This document shows, piece by piece, positions 12,127 through 22,640 of a stretch of DNA of 64,000 bases; position 1 is the stretch's first letter; each line of letters opens with the position of its first letter. The notes below the pieces were generated by a model. The model did not search any database. It worked only from the letters and a program-made list of their open reading frames with translations, and was not told where the DNA came from. The stretch is from Lumbricus rubellus (taxonomy: Eukaryota; Annelida; Clitellata; Crassiclitellata; Lumbricidae): positions 5,576,352-5,640,351 of the forward strand of contig OX243822.1 in the NCBI GenBank assembly GCA_945859605.1. Direction: 5' to 3'. Position numbers and translations under genes: made by a program.

Positions 12127-12346
12127 TGCACGTATGAGCACGTGTTATAGCGCCCCTTCAAGATTTCTACTCAGAGGCGCTCCCGACTACAACGCGGTCA
12201 CGGTACCAGTATCGGAGTTTCACGCCGTAGCACACGAGCATTGAGCAATTGCGAGTGAAGGACTTGCTCAGGGTGCGTACGCGCGGCGGCTTGAAGTAAA
12301 TTCTTCAACCCCCGCAACCTTCCGGCTCCAAGGCACAGAACATACC
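12127..12346 (-). mobile_element. SINE family B copy
   Basis: Minus-strand copy with tail (ttatagcgccccttcaag...cagaggcgctcccg), body and a degraded tRNA-like head (ccttccggctccaaggca). Confidence 0.85.
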
Positions 12347-12474
12347 CTACACCAACGTGCCCTACGGTTATAATTTTATAGCCTATTAAGGCTATTATTA
12401 ATGGAAGGCTGTAATTACAATTAGAAATGCACCAGAGCCACTGCAAGAGCAATTCTAACCAGCTCCCTCTCGGT

Positions 12475-12700
12475 CAGGGCCGAATTTACATGTAATCCAA
12501 CTAAGCAACTGCTTAGGGCCTCCGGAATCTGGGGGCCTCCAAACGTGAACCAAAGAAAAATTCAGTGTTTTATAAATTATTACTTTAAAAGTATAGGCTA
12601 TACTTAGATCTAGCAATATGCATTTTGTCTGTTTTTATCCTTAAGTGGGGCCTCGTAATTGAAATTGCCTAGGGCCTCACTCTGTTCAAATCCGGCCCTG
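12475..12700. mobile_element. hAT MITE with perfect 8-bp target duplication
   Basis: 226-bp element with termini CAGGGCCGAATTTACA and TTCAAATCCGGCCCTG (13 of 16 complementary). It is flanked by identical CTCTCGGT at 12467-12474 and 12701-12708. Eight-base duplications and a CAGGG terminus fit the hAT superfamily. Confidence 0.92.
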
Positions 12701-12729
12701 CTCTCGGTATACCCTCATGTTGCGCTTTG

Positions 12730-12860
12730 GACCAGGCGCCTGAAGCCTGTAACTCCGCCGCTGCTGGCACTCTACCAGTGCCAGTCCCAAGACTGGATAA
12801 AGGAGGAGGGCGGCGACACTAATCATCTTTGAAATGGCGGTGTCGTTAAAGCCATGTCTG
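12730..12860 (+). repeat. Hairpin-ended repeat copy
   Basis: Single copy of the 3660-3900 family (gccagtcccaag...aaaggaggagggcggcgacac) ending in CGACAC...GTGTCG, closest in its tail to SINE family A. Confidence 0.7.
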
Positions 12861-13175
12861 AAGTCTAAGTCTATAATATTAACTTTACTGGTTCGGGTCG
12901 AGACACAACTGGTATTGTTCATTCTTAAAGAGTCGCTTTGTAATAATTATAAGGTTGCGATTACATCAGGAAGCAGAGGCGTAGCGACCGCCCTCCGTGC
13001 CCTCCGACCGGAGGGGGCCCCCGAGAGGAAGGGGCCCCAAAAGTGACCAAAAATGAAAGGTGTTACTAGGTTATTGACATTTATTGAAGCTATTGCACAA
13101 TCCATGTGAGTTTTACCAACAAAACGGTGAAGCAGATACGGAATACATGTACACTGTATATGTCTAAGACCTAAG

Positions 13176-13898
13176 TATAATATCGTCTACCGAGTAACAG
13201 AAGGACGTAAGTAAAAAAAATTCGAATGGAGATAATTGAGTTAGTAGTTTGACACTCTGTATCAAATCAGCTTTATTTTATAAGTACGTGTTTGGTTGGT
13301 GACTAGACTTTAAAAACATGCAATTTTTAGCATACAACTTTTAATTTTAATGAAACACTCTTTAGCTGCAATATAAGTTCAGTGGCGGAGAATTCCTCCC
13401 CCCCAATTCTCCTGGCCGGAGAATTGGGGAAGACGAAGGTGTGGCCGAAGGAAAGAAAAACAGTTGATGACTTTAAAAAAATTTTTTTAGTCCTCACGCT
13501 CAATTATTGGGGGGGACGAATGCATGGGCCGTCCCCTCCCAACCACTACATTCGGGTAGGGACCGTCCCTCTGTCCCCCTAGGCCTCCGCCCATGTATAA
13601 GTCACTTACGCCCTTTTGAATGTATATCACGTCAGTATGGACAGAGACTTACGCCCTTCTATCGGCCATTCTTATCACTGTAGATACATCACTTACGCCC
13701 TTCTGTTTCTTCAGAAAATGTCTCATATGTACTTACGCCCTTTGATTACTGCATGTTACATAGGTATGCACATGTCACTTGCGCCCGTTTCTTAATCCAC
13801 ATCATAATATAATACCGGAAGAGCAAAAAAAACAAAGAATATGAATTTTTTAGATTTCTGTCAGTTACGCCCTTCTGTTACTCGGTAGACGATATGAA
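13176..13898. mobile_element. Inverted-repeat element with 43-bp-spaced internal motif
   Basis: The left arm near 13178-13213 (atcgtctaccgagtaacaga...) and the right arm near 13862-13897 (its complement) match over about 35 bp. Inside the right half, ACTTACGCCC starts at 13604, 13647, 13691, 13731, 13777 (one base changed) and 13863 (agttacgccc). A hAT MITE is nested at 13380-13595. No coding capacity is seen. It looks like a non-autonomous DNA transposon with subterminal repeats; the superfamily is unknown. Confidence 0.65.
13380..13595. mobile_element. hAT MITE of the CATGGGCGGAG family, nested
   Basis: Termini CAGTGGCGGAG and CTCCGCCCATG. Flanks tataagtt (13372-13379) and tataagtc (13596-13603) match at 7 of 8. 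Confidence 0.88.
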
Positions 13899-14617
13899 CC
13901 CTGCATTTTGCATAAAATAAATGCCACATGCCAGTTTCTGCATTGTAAGGGGCCACGCCGCCCCGGATATTATGTTCGCAGGGGGCCACGTTCTTTGTTG
14001 CTACGGCCCTGTCAGGAAGCAAAAACGATACGCAGAATGCAGGAAAAGGTGTCAGCGACTGTCCCACACGTACAAAATGGAGCTCAGCCAAAGGGTTCTG
14101 GTGCACGCCCGAAAGCATCGTGTGCAAATATAAAGGCTGTTTATTGAACAGTCTGCATGCGTGATAACGTGTGGACGGTGTTGAGAATTGAACGCAGACA
14201 CTGTCGCACTGTTCTGCCGTGGGGGAAAGTTCTTTCTGAATAAAGCGGAAGCTATACAATAGTATAGTAGGCCTATTATATAATACATGTAACTCTTTAA
14301 CATTTTTAGCAGTCATCGCCTGTTATGGGCCTACATACATGTATTTGCAGTCTAGGCCCAACAAGTGTACAGAATTTTCTGCGATCAATAATTTGTTTTC
14401 AATTACTTCAAATTTCGCCAATACGAATGCAGTGCCGCATAATTATTTCAGGTTTGTTGGTGACATTAAGCTTATTTTATTTTTACACTCATGGAAAAAC
14501 GAGATTAAGTAGAAATCGCTCTGTTAAGTTTGTGTTAAGTTTGTGTTAACCAGAAAAGGACCGCTTTCTGAAGTGCAGGCATGCATAGCACTTCCGACAT
14601 AGGCCTACTCAATGTTA

Positions 14618-14618
<1 letters not shown>
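13899..14618. other. No gene recognised
   Basis: Contains overlapping frames on both strands (for example 13861-14316 minus) with no family signal, and a ggggccacg-rich stretch that may be transposon debris. Confidence 0.4.

Positions 14619-14677
<59 letters not shown>
14619..14677 (+). repeat. (CA)n microsatellite
   Basis: About 29 CA units. Confidence 0.95.
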
Positions 14678-14678
<1 letters not shown>

Positions 14679-15351
14679 TTATATATAGGCCTATTTACTT
14701 GTATGTGTGCAATGTTCGTACATATATAATTTATATACAATGTAGCTGTAGGCCTATATCATCATGGGAGGAGAGGTAAGAGTGGGCTATGTAGACTTAT
14801 TACACATAATTTTACTATAATATTACATCATAGCCTGATTTGCAAGTCAAAGACCATGGGCGGAGACCTAGGGGGGAACAGGGGGGGTCGGTCCCCCTCA
14901 AAGTTATCGTTGGGGGGACGGCCCATGCATTCGTCTTCCCAATGGTTAAGCGTTAGCACATGTACACACACTCTTCAGTAGAGAAATACAGAAAAACGTT
15001 TTGCAGATTAAGTAAATATTTATGATGATATGAAGCCCAGAGCAATCGAGGCTCTAACCAAAGTAATTTAGTCCCACGTTGAATAGTTTTCGAACTTTAT
15101 ACTGAATAGGTAAGAAACCTCATTTTATTTGTTACAAAGTAGGCTACTAAAAAAATTATCCAACATCCAACGTCACAAACTGAACAAGTCATATCGGCTT
15201 CTAATACATTCCCTTCAGCTACCCTTCAGGCTCGAATTAGCGTCATGTTCAACATTTAAAAAATTTAGGAAAGTAAATACGTAAGTAAGTAAGTATTTTG
15301 TTTATTATTCCTCTCGAAAACGAACAATGGGACATAGAACATCATTGGGTA

Positions 15352-15991
15352 CATGGGCGGAGTTTATTAAGAGCAAACCCCCAAGAAGACCCAGATTCAG
15401 GCTTGCAACAAGAGATTTCAATTAAACTCGATGAAGAAAAAAGGCGTTGACGCAAAATAGTATGGTTTTACGAGATTTCGAATAAACTCGATAACTAAAA
15501 AAGGTGTTTACGCGAAATAGCATGGTTTTATGAGATCTCAATTAATCTCGATGACTAAAAAGGTGTTTACAAAAAATAGTATGGTTTTATGATATTTCAA
15601 TTAAACTTGGTGACTAAAAAAGGTGTGTACGGAAAATAGTATGGTTTTATGATATTTTGATTAAACTCGATAACTAAAAAAGGTGTTTACGCTAAAATAT
15701 TATGTTTTTATGAGATTTCGTTTAATCTCGATGTCTAAAAAAGGTGTTTACTCTAAATAGTATTTTTTTATGAGATTTCAATTAAACTCGATGACTAAAA
15801 AAGGTGTTTACGGTAAATAGTATTTTTTATGAGATTTCAATTAAACTCGATGACTAAAAAAGCGTCATTAACTTTTGGTTCGAGAAAAAAAATTCCGGCG
15901 CCGCTCAATCAGGACCAAGTCTCCGCCTGACAACCAAACTCCAAGTTTTTTTAGCCCACCCCCCAAGAATGGAAACCAAACTCAGCCCACG
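15352..15991. mobile_element. Nested hAT MITE carrying a minisatellite
   Basis: Left end CATGGGCGGAGTTT, right end AAACTCAGCCCACG. Flanks attgggta (15344-15351) and attgggtc (15992-15999) match at 7 of 8. It sits inside the 14855-16754 element, so it inserted later. Confidence 0.8.
15405..15865 (+). repeat. Minisatellite, ~60-bp unit
   Basis: Seven to eight diverged units, each with gagatttcaattaaactcga, a gactaaaaaaggtgtttacg segment and atagtatggttttat. It is confined to the nested MITE. Confidence 0.9.
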
Positions 15992-16762
15992 ATTGGGTCT
16001 TTTGAACGGAGGCTATGCATAATGAGTGTTGGCAGCGCTTTTAAACGTGCAATTCTACAAAGTTGTGTAATTCTAAAAAAAAGTTATGATCGATGGACTT
16101 AGACAGTTGTACAATAACATCTTCGCAGCAAAAATAGTTTTAAACAAACCATTGTCATCTGATTGGTAGGTTTTTTTTACCAGGGATGATCAAAAGGTTG
16201 AGAAAGAGTCACTTCCGTTGATGTGCTCTGATAGCAGTTATGTAATAATTAGCCTATAGACATGGGTAGGTTTTCATATCTATCAGTGTTTCCTTTCCAG
16301 TCTTTCTATTAAACACAATTTTCATATAATAAATTAACGCAAATAATTTAATCATAAATTTTAAAAAAATAAGTGCATTGCATGTTTTTTCTTATATATA
16401 GAGTTGGTTGAATACATTACAGAGGTGTCTATATTATATGTTTCGATATTTTTTCGCAAGACAGTGCTGTTGTGAGAAATTTGGTACATTCCATTATTGT
16501 ACAAATTTGTGATAATTGTAAAAGAGGTGTCTAATGCAACATTTACAGTTGGAACTACTTCTATCAGGACTGAGAAAATGGATCATTTTTTGATTTTGTA
16601 TGGCAGCTAAAATGCTACAAATAGATGTAGACATTAAAAAACAGCCTTCCTTCACTCTTCCCAATTCGGCGTTTCGCGCCTCAGCAATCGACCTTCGGAC
16701 GCTCGTCCGCCCCCCCCCCCCCCCCCCAAAGTTCGGACCAGGTCTCCGCCTATGTCAAAGAC

Positions 16763-17617
16763 ATAATAGACTAAGTGGCGATTGGTATGCAAAGTGCAAA
16801 CGTGCTTTCGCTTCTGGCGGCAAACCCTTACAGTTGTATAGTTTCATGTGGTGTAATAGGGCAAAGTAGATGTTGAAGCCTACGTCCTGTTGAGCTCTGA
16901 ACTGGGTTGGGTTAAGTTGATTATATACGTGGGAGGCATTCTCAGAAAACGCTTCACTTCATCGTCGATGGGCATTGAGTATAATAATTGGCATACAATC
17001 GTGTACGTGGACAACCGTTAGGGGCAGGGAATTTTTTAACGTGCAGTTGTACAAAAAATATGCAGTTCTAAATGGATTTGTGCAGTCTGTTGTAGAAGCA
17101 CTTCTGTGCCGTTAAAACTAGTTTAAAACGGCAATTTTCCTCCGTTTTGGAGTAATTTACCATGCAGGCTGGGAAAAGACAGAACGGGTTACAAGTGCAG
17201 TTCTAAAAATTCCTTTAAAACAGCCTTGGTTTGGGTCCTAATAAATACTATAGAATCTAGAATTCTAGATGGAAGTATGGACGGACGGGCGAAAGAATAA
17301 ATTTATGGATGAATTAATTAATTTATTAACTAATTAGTGAACGAACGAAAGGCTGCCTCATTGCTTGTTGAAATTCCTTATTTTTGTTATTACTTAGTTG
17401 AGTATGACTAACTGTTATTAGGCCTACTTAGTTTGGGGAGGATGGCATCCGCGTACACGAAACCTGGGTCAATCCGGGCGCGCCCTCCCTGTGAGTACCT
17501 TCGGGGAAACTAAGGATGCCACCAGCTGACCGAATTCATCCGAATCCAGGTCCACGCTCCGACAAGATCTGGAGCAGTAGTATACGCGAAAGAAAAGAAT
17601 TACTTGGTTGAGTATGA
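16763..17617. other. No gene; ~190-bp insert between 25-bp direct repeats
   Basis: attacttagttgagtatgac (about 17390) recurs as attacttggttgagtatgac (about 17604), flanking a GC-richer segment (17415-17600) that contains gggcgcgccctccctg. This looks like an insertion or local duplication of unknown type. Confidence 0.4.
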
Positions 17618-17862
17618 CTGACTAACTGACTGACTGACTGACTGCATTGACTTATTTACTTGCTTTCTTACTAGCTTACTGACTGACTTACTGAATTACT
17701 AACAGATCGTCTTACTTACTTACTAACTGACTGACTGACTGACTGACTGACTGACTGACTGACTGACTGACTGACTGACTGACTGACTGACTGACTGACT
17801 TCCCTGACTGACTGACTTCCCTCACTTACTCGCTTACTGACCGACCGACCGACTGACTGACT
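17618..17862 (+). repeat. (CTGA)n microsatellite
   Basis: Long near-perfect GACT/CTGA array with interruptions at both ends. Confidence 0.95.
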
Positions 17863-18098
17863 TAGGCCTACTAATGGGTGAGTTTATGAACACAACCCTG
17901 ACGAACGAATGGACGAACGAATGAATAAGCATATACGAGTGAATGTGTATAATTCTCGCATTTCCTTGTCTTGCTTCGCAGAAAATAAAGGTCCATGCAC
18001 ACGTAACAGACGAGAGTGAAACAAAAGCCGCTTCTACTGTACAGCAATAATTGTTATGCGATAAAAATCAACTAAAGATCCGAAATAACGGACATAGG

Positions 18099-18267
18099 CA
18101 TGGGCGGAGTTTGGTTTCCGTTCTTGGAGGGGCTAATGCCTTCTTAGGGGGGGTCCCGGGGGGCTAAGCCCGGGAAAAGATATAATTTTCATGGTAAAAA
18201 AGCTAAATCTGAGCCTTCTTGGGAGGGGGGCTTAGCTCCCCCTAGCCCCTGATAAACTCCGCCCATG
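18099..18267. mobile_element. hAT MITE, CATGGGCGGAG family
   Basis: 169 bp. Termini CATGGGCGGAGTTT and AAACTCCGCCCATG. Flanks gacatagg (18091-18098) and gagatagg (18268-18275), 7 of 8. Internally it is a near relative, in the other orientation, of 21224-21361. Confidence 0.9.
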
Positions 18268-18544
18268 GAGATAGGCTATATTTATTACTGTTGTTCTTGC
18301 TCCTACTTCGTCGGAGTTACGACCTTTTGTTTCCATGCAAACGTAGGCTATAATTGTAAGGAAATGACGTCATCTAACTGCGCATTGTTATGAAAGTAAA
18401 CTGATTCTTTTCATGCGAATCTGAGGAGCGGTAAGTCAGCCGACAATAACCCGTGTGCTCTAGTTATACAATAGACTAGTTATAGTTCTATTTATTGGAC
18501 TCTGTTACAGTAATCTGCACACGCCTTTTTTAATGCAGGCATCT

Positions 18545-18640
18545 GATAACTGCTCTTTATTATCGGGCTTTGGCTGGGAGCGCCTCTAAGTAGGTACCTT
18601 GTTGGATGAACGACATAAAAAATCCGAATGAGCGAACGAA
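18545..18640 (+). mobile_element. L2-like LINE 3' tail
   Basis: tgggagcgcctctaagtagg followed by a decayed second arm, then GAAC/GAACG repeats. Confidence 0.6.
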
Positions 18641-18873
18641 CGAACGAACGGACGTATGACAGTATGAATGCATGAACGAGCGAATAGCATTCATCCTGCC
18701 ATCCGAGATTGATTTATTGACTAAAAATTGTGAGCAAATTGGTTACGGGTAGTTTATATAGCGCTGCTTTATGAAAATCAAGATACAAATTTTTGTTTTA
18801 TTGTTAGGCTAATGCCGAAATTTCCCTCGCAGTGATGGGAAACGTGGCCCCCCCAGATATTTTGCAGGAGATG

Positions 18874-19078
18874 TGTGTACTTCGGGCTTAACGACACTGT
18901 TTCATATCGAAGATGATTAGTGTCGGAGGCAGAGTAGCCTACAACCTCTCACTCCACGTTTATATTGCGACCGAGCCACCCGCAGTAAAGATTCGAGAAA
19001 TTAATCTCTGACCAGAAATCGAACCCGGGCCGCCGGCGTGGCGAGCGGGCTACGACCCACTCGGCCACGCAGGATCTC
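18874..19078 (-). mobile_element. tRNA-derived SINE family A, minus strand
   Basis: Reverse copy of 4413-4612 including the A-box region, a B box (ggaatcgaaccc type in reverse: atcgaacccgggcc) and the 3' hairpin. It is flanked by identical 14-bp TTTTGCAGGAGATG at 18860-18873 and 19079-19092, a target duplication typical of LINE-mediated insertion. Confidence 0.93.
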
Positions 19079-19092
19079 TTTTGCAGGAGATG

Positions 19093-20247
19093 CAAAACAC
19101 TGTTTTTGCATGCATGAAGGTCTGAAAATAAAGAACGTGATGTGACTGCCACTGACTGGTCAGAATTTTTCTGTTGCCTCAGTGCTGCAGTCCTAATGCG
19201 ACGAACTTCTCAACAAGCTCTCAACGCATTAGGATCATTTCATTTCGATGCCCTTTTTCACAGGATACGACGATTGCATAACTACCACTCAATCCAACCG
19301 CGTACACACCTATTATATCAGCATGCCTATTACAGCATGCCTACTACAATAGACCTATTATGCCTACAATAGGCCCACCAGTCATTGTTCGACGTCGACT
19401 GAGTGCTCTCCAACTATCGTCGTCGTTACTAGGTGATGTCTCGATGCTTGCATTGTCGTCTTGCCCGTCCTCCGATCCTTTTCTCACCGTTGTCACTCTC
19501 TGGGACATTCTACGTAATACGCCTCTCGTCTACTTTGCTGGTGACCGTCGTCACTCTTCAACAAGTCCACAGAATAGACGAGCAATGTTGAATACAATGC
19601 CACGTGATCGACACGAACAATGCCTGTCACACTTTGCTTCACGCTTCGTGTTTACGTAATAATAATATTATCTTCCTGTCGTTGTTTGTCCAGTATGTGT
19701 GCTTTTAAGCATTTAACCTACATGTACAATGCGCCTCATCAGGATCTTCAAACGTGCGGCGTGTGTACAGTTGTCCATAAGTTTAACCCATCGTGGTATA
19801 AAATGTAGGGGTTTACGGGTTCCACCCCACACCACCCAAAAAACCCAATTTCCTAAATTTTTAAAACTAATAATTAGAACTGCGTATTTCGGACACCTGA
19901 AGAGAAAGATGGGATCGAGACAACCTTGAAAAAGAAATCGTGCTGGGTACGGTGCCAGAATCAGGAACACCCGAGGGATGGGGGTGGGGAGGGGTGAAGA
20001 GATCAAGAATGGGATTGATCGACAATATCAGAGACTGGATGGAAACAGATAAGATGATGTCGGCTAATTATGCATAAGTATTTATAACTGTTGATATAAT
20101 AAGCTCATATAATTTTATTTTATTATGATAGGCTACAGAAGATGCGATGATATACATGTAAAATTGATATAATTATTATATGAATAGGCAGTGTTTGATC
20201 TAGACGTCTCTGGAGGGAACTTACTTCCCTAGGAATGGATCACCTGG
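19093..20247. other. No gene recognised
   Basis: Open frames at 19142-19372, 19360-19659 and 19713-20006 show no domain. Sequence near the right end is probably the 3' flank of the LINE fragment that follows. Confidence 0.4.
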
Positions 20248-21003
20248 TCACCTGGTGCCGTCAGCTTCTGCAGCTCTGGCGATATCCCTGATGTATCCTC
20301 TCCAGTTGATCCTCACCCTAGTCGCCTCTCTTAGCTCCTCCAGTCTCATGCCAGACTTTTCCTGTACCTCATCCAACCATTTCTTCCTTGGCCTTCCACA
20401 TCTTCTCCTTCCCTCACCGCATGCCGTCATCAGCTCCTTTTCCAAACCATTAGATCTCATCACATGGCCGAAGTAGCTCAGTTTCCTCCAAGTTGCTGTT
20501 TGCTGCAGTGTCTCCTCCCTCTCTATTCCGAGCTCCACGCGCACCGATTCGTTAGTTCTCTTCTCCGTCCATGAAATCCTTAGCATCTTTCTCCAAATCC
20601 ACATCTCACATGCATTGATTTTCTTTTCCATATCCCGTGTCTTTGTCCATGTCTCGCATCCATATAGGACCACTGGGAAGATCAGTGCTTTTACCAGTCT
20701 TTTCTTTGTTTCCCTGCTCACGTATTTATCCTTCCAAATCTTTTCCAGACCGTTCATTGCCGTTTTCCCCATTGTTACCCTCCTCCTTATTTCCATATCA
20801 CTTCTTCCCTCCTTCTCTATCATAGATCCCAGGAATGTGAAGCTCGATACTACCTCTATCGTTTCTCCATCCACCTCAAAGTTTTCCCATGTTGCAGTTG
20901 TCATACCCCTCGAAATATCCCGAAGTGTTGTATACAGGTAAATACGTACCATTCCCTCCACAGCTTGTGTCCATGCATATAATATTATGGACGGACATGT
21001 CAT
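20248..21003 (-). pseudogene. Non-LTR retrotransposon ORF2, C-terminal fragment
   Basis: 251-codon frame with the post-catalytic part of a LINE reverse transcriptase: VDGETIEVVSSFTFLGS, then LVKALIFPVVLYGCETWT, then a WIWRKMLRISWTEKRTNE block, YFGHVMRSNGLEKE, and GRPRKKWLDEV near the end. These are hallmarks of RTE/craniofacial-development-protein-2-like LINE ORFs (family knowledge; exact clade not settled). The upstream catalytic part is missing, so this is a 5'-truncated copy. It is still open, hence fairly young. It is unrelated to the LINE at 26.5-31.6 kb. Confidence 0.88.
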
Positions 21004-21223
21004 AAATTTTGGAAAAATACATGTAGAAGGAAAGACTTAAAAAGTCGGCAGAAAATTATTTTAGCCGGTGAAGATGTGTCGCGGCGACTCAGCCAGCCGT
21101 TTGCCCAACATGTCCGACCAAATCCGACTTTTTCTCGCGCCCCCACCCCAAACACATCCCCTGAAATTCCGCACCCCCCCCCTCCCGAAAGCAAGAGAAC
21201 TAGATTAAACACTGATGCATAGG

Positions 21224-21361
21224 CATGGGCGGAGTTTATCAGGGGTTAGGGGGCTAAGCCCCTCAAGAAGACCCAGATTAAACTTTTTGCCATGAAAATT
21301 GCATCTTTTTCGGGGTTAGCCCCTACCCCCCCCCAAGAACGGAAACCAAGCTCCGCCCATG
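21224..21361. mobile_element. hAT MITE, perfect 8-bp target duplication
   Basis: 138 bp. Termini CATGGGCGGAGTTTATC and GAGCTTGG-type complement ending CTCCGCCCATG. Identical TGCATAGG at 21216-21223 and 21362-21369. Confidence 0.93.
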
Positions 21362-21439
21362 TGCATAGGTATACGTTCACGTTTGATATAATCGATTATG
21401 TACATGCTGCTGATGCTTAACGTTCAACTTACACATAAT

Positions 21440-21612
21440 TATGTATACACATACACAATATATATATATATATGTATACATGTATATGTGTGTATATATA
21501 CATGTAATACACAATATATATACATGTATATGTGTGTGTATATATACATGTAATACACAATATATATATATGTATACATATACATGTATATGTGTATGTG
21601 TATATATGTAGG
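21440..21612 (+). repeat. TATATG/TGTATA repeats
   Basis: Three imperfect blocks built on acacaatatatatatgtata and tacatgtatatgtg, spaced about 60 bp apart. Confidence 0.85.
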
Positions 21613-21689
21613 TGCTTATGCTTTCTGAATATATAGTCAGAAGGGATTTCTCGAATATACAGAAAATCATTCTCGAAACATTTCCGAAG

Positions 21690-22607
21690 CTACGTCAGGG
21701 TAAGAACGAGCGAGCAGAGCAGCAGTATTACTGCAACGAATGCGATTGTCCGACGACGATAGCGACCAGCACCGTTCGCACCGTTACAGAGATGGTTTGA
21801 ACAGCAGTCCGTGTATCCTTTCTCCGAACGAATATCTTTGCACTTGGGTACGCAGTTTCGCGAGATCATGAATTCGCCAGGCGCATCCAGAGTGCGATAG
21901 ATTTTCTAAAAAAAAAGAAAAAGCTTTTCTTAATTATTACGAATTATAGCTGTAAATTTAAAAAGCACCAACTTTTTAAGAAACTAGGCTACTCAGGAAC
22001 TTGCTCGATCTTTCGGGTGCCTGGATCGAGAACGCCTCTGTGTAGTTATCTTGAATGGGCGCTGCATAAATTCCACAGATAGATAGATAGATGGATGGAT
22101 GAACGGACGGACGGACGGATGGATTAGGGACAGACTAGACTGTCTGTGTGTCGGTCTGCATATATGCCTGTCTCTCTATCCATGTTGAACATGCATTAAT
22201 CCGACCCTGATTGATTGATTGATTGAATGATTGATTGATTGATGAAGACCACAGGCGTACAAACAAAGGCATCTGACAACCCGATCATCCTTCTATCTGA
22301 GTCTTTCTCGATCCTCGTCACTACTTATCTCATGCTCTTCAACCGACCCATCATAATAATATGCAACGACGTACAACGTCTCTAGACCAACCTTCTTCGT
22401 GAATTCTACCTGTCCGCATCTGATCCTGACGTTTAGAGTTGAAATGGCAAGGGAGGTGAGTAGAAGAGGAGAGGATCATGATTAAGATTCTTATTTAGTT
22501 ATTTACTTCTCTATTTCTATAGCGCCCCTTAAATTTCTCTACTTAACGGAGCTCGCGACTATACAGCGAGAACACTGCATCGGAGTTTCACGCCGAAACG
22601 CACAAGC

Positions 22608-22640
<33 letters not shown>

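Larger units (their letters stand above)
14855..16754. mobile_element. 1.9-kb hAT-type element with perfect target duplication
   Basis: Left terminus CATGGGCGGAGACCT at 14855, right terminus AGGTCTCCGCCTATG ending at 16754. They are flanked by identical TCAAAGAC at 14847-14854 and 16755-16762. The interior has no transposase frame; it is AT-rich and holds a second MITE of the same family (15352-15991). It is the longest member of the family here, but part of its length is that nested insert. Confidence 0.85.

Noticed and set aside
13861..14316. 151-codon minus-strand frame
   Set aside because: No domain, no splice context, overlapped by frames on the other strand; begins inside the inverted-repeat element.
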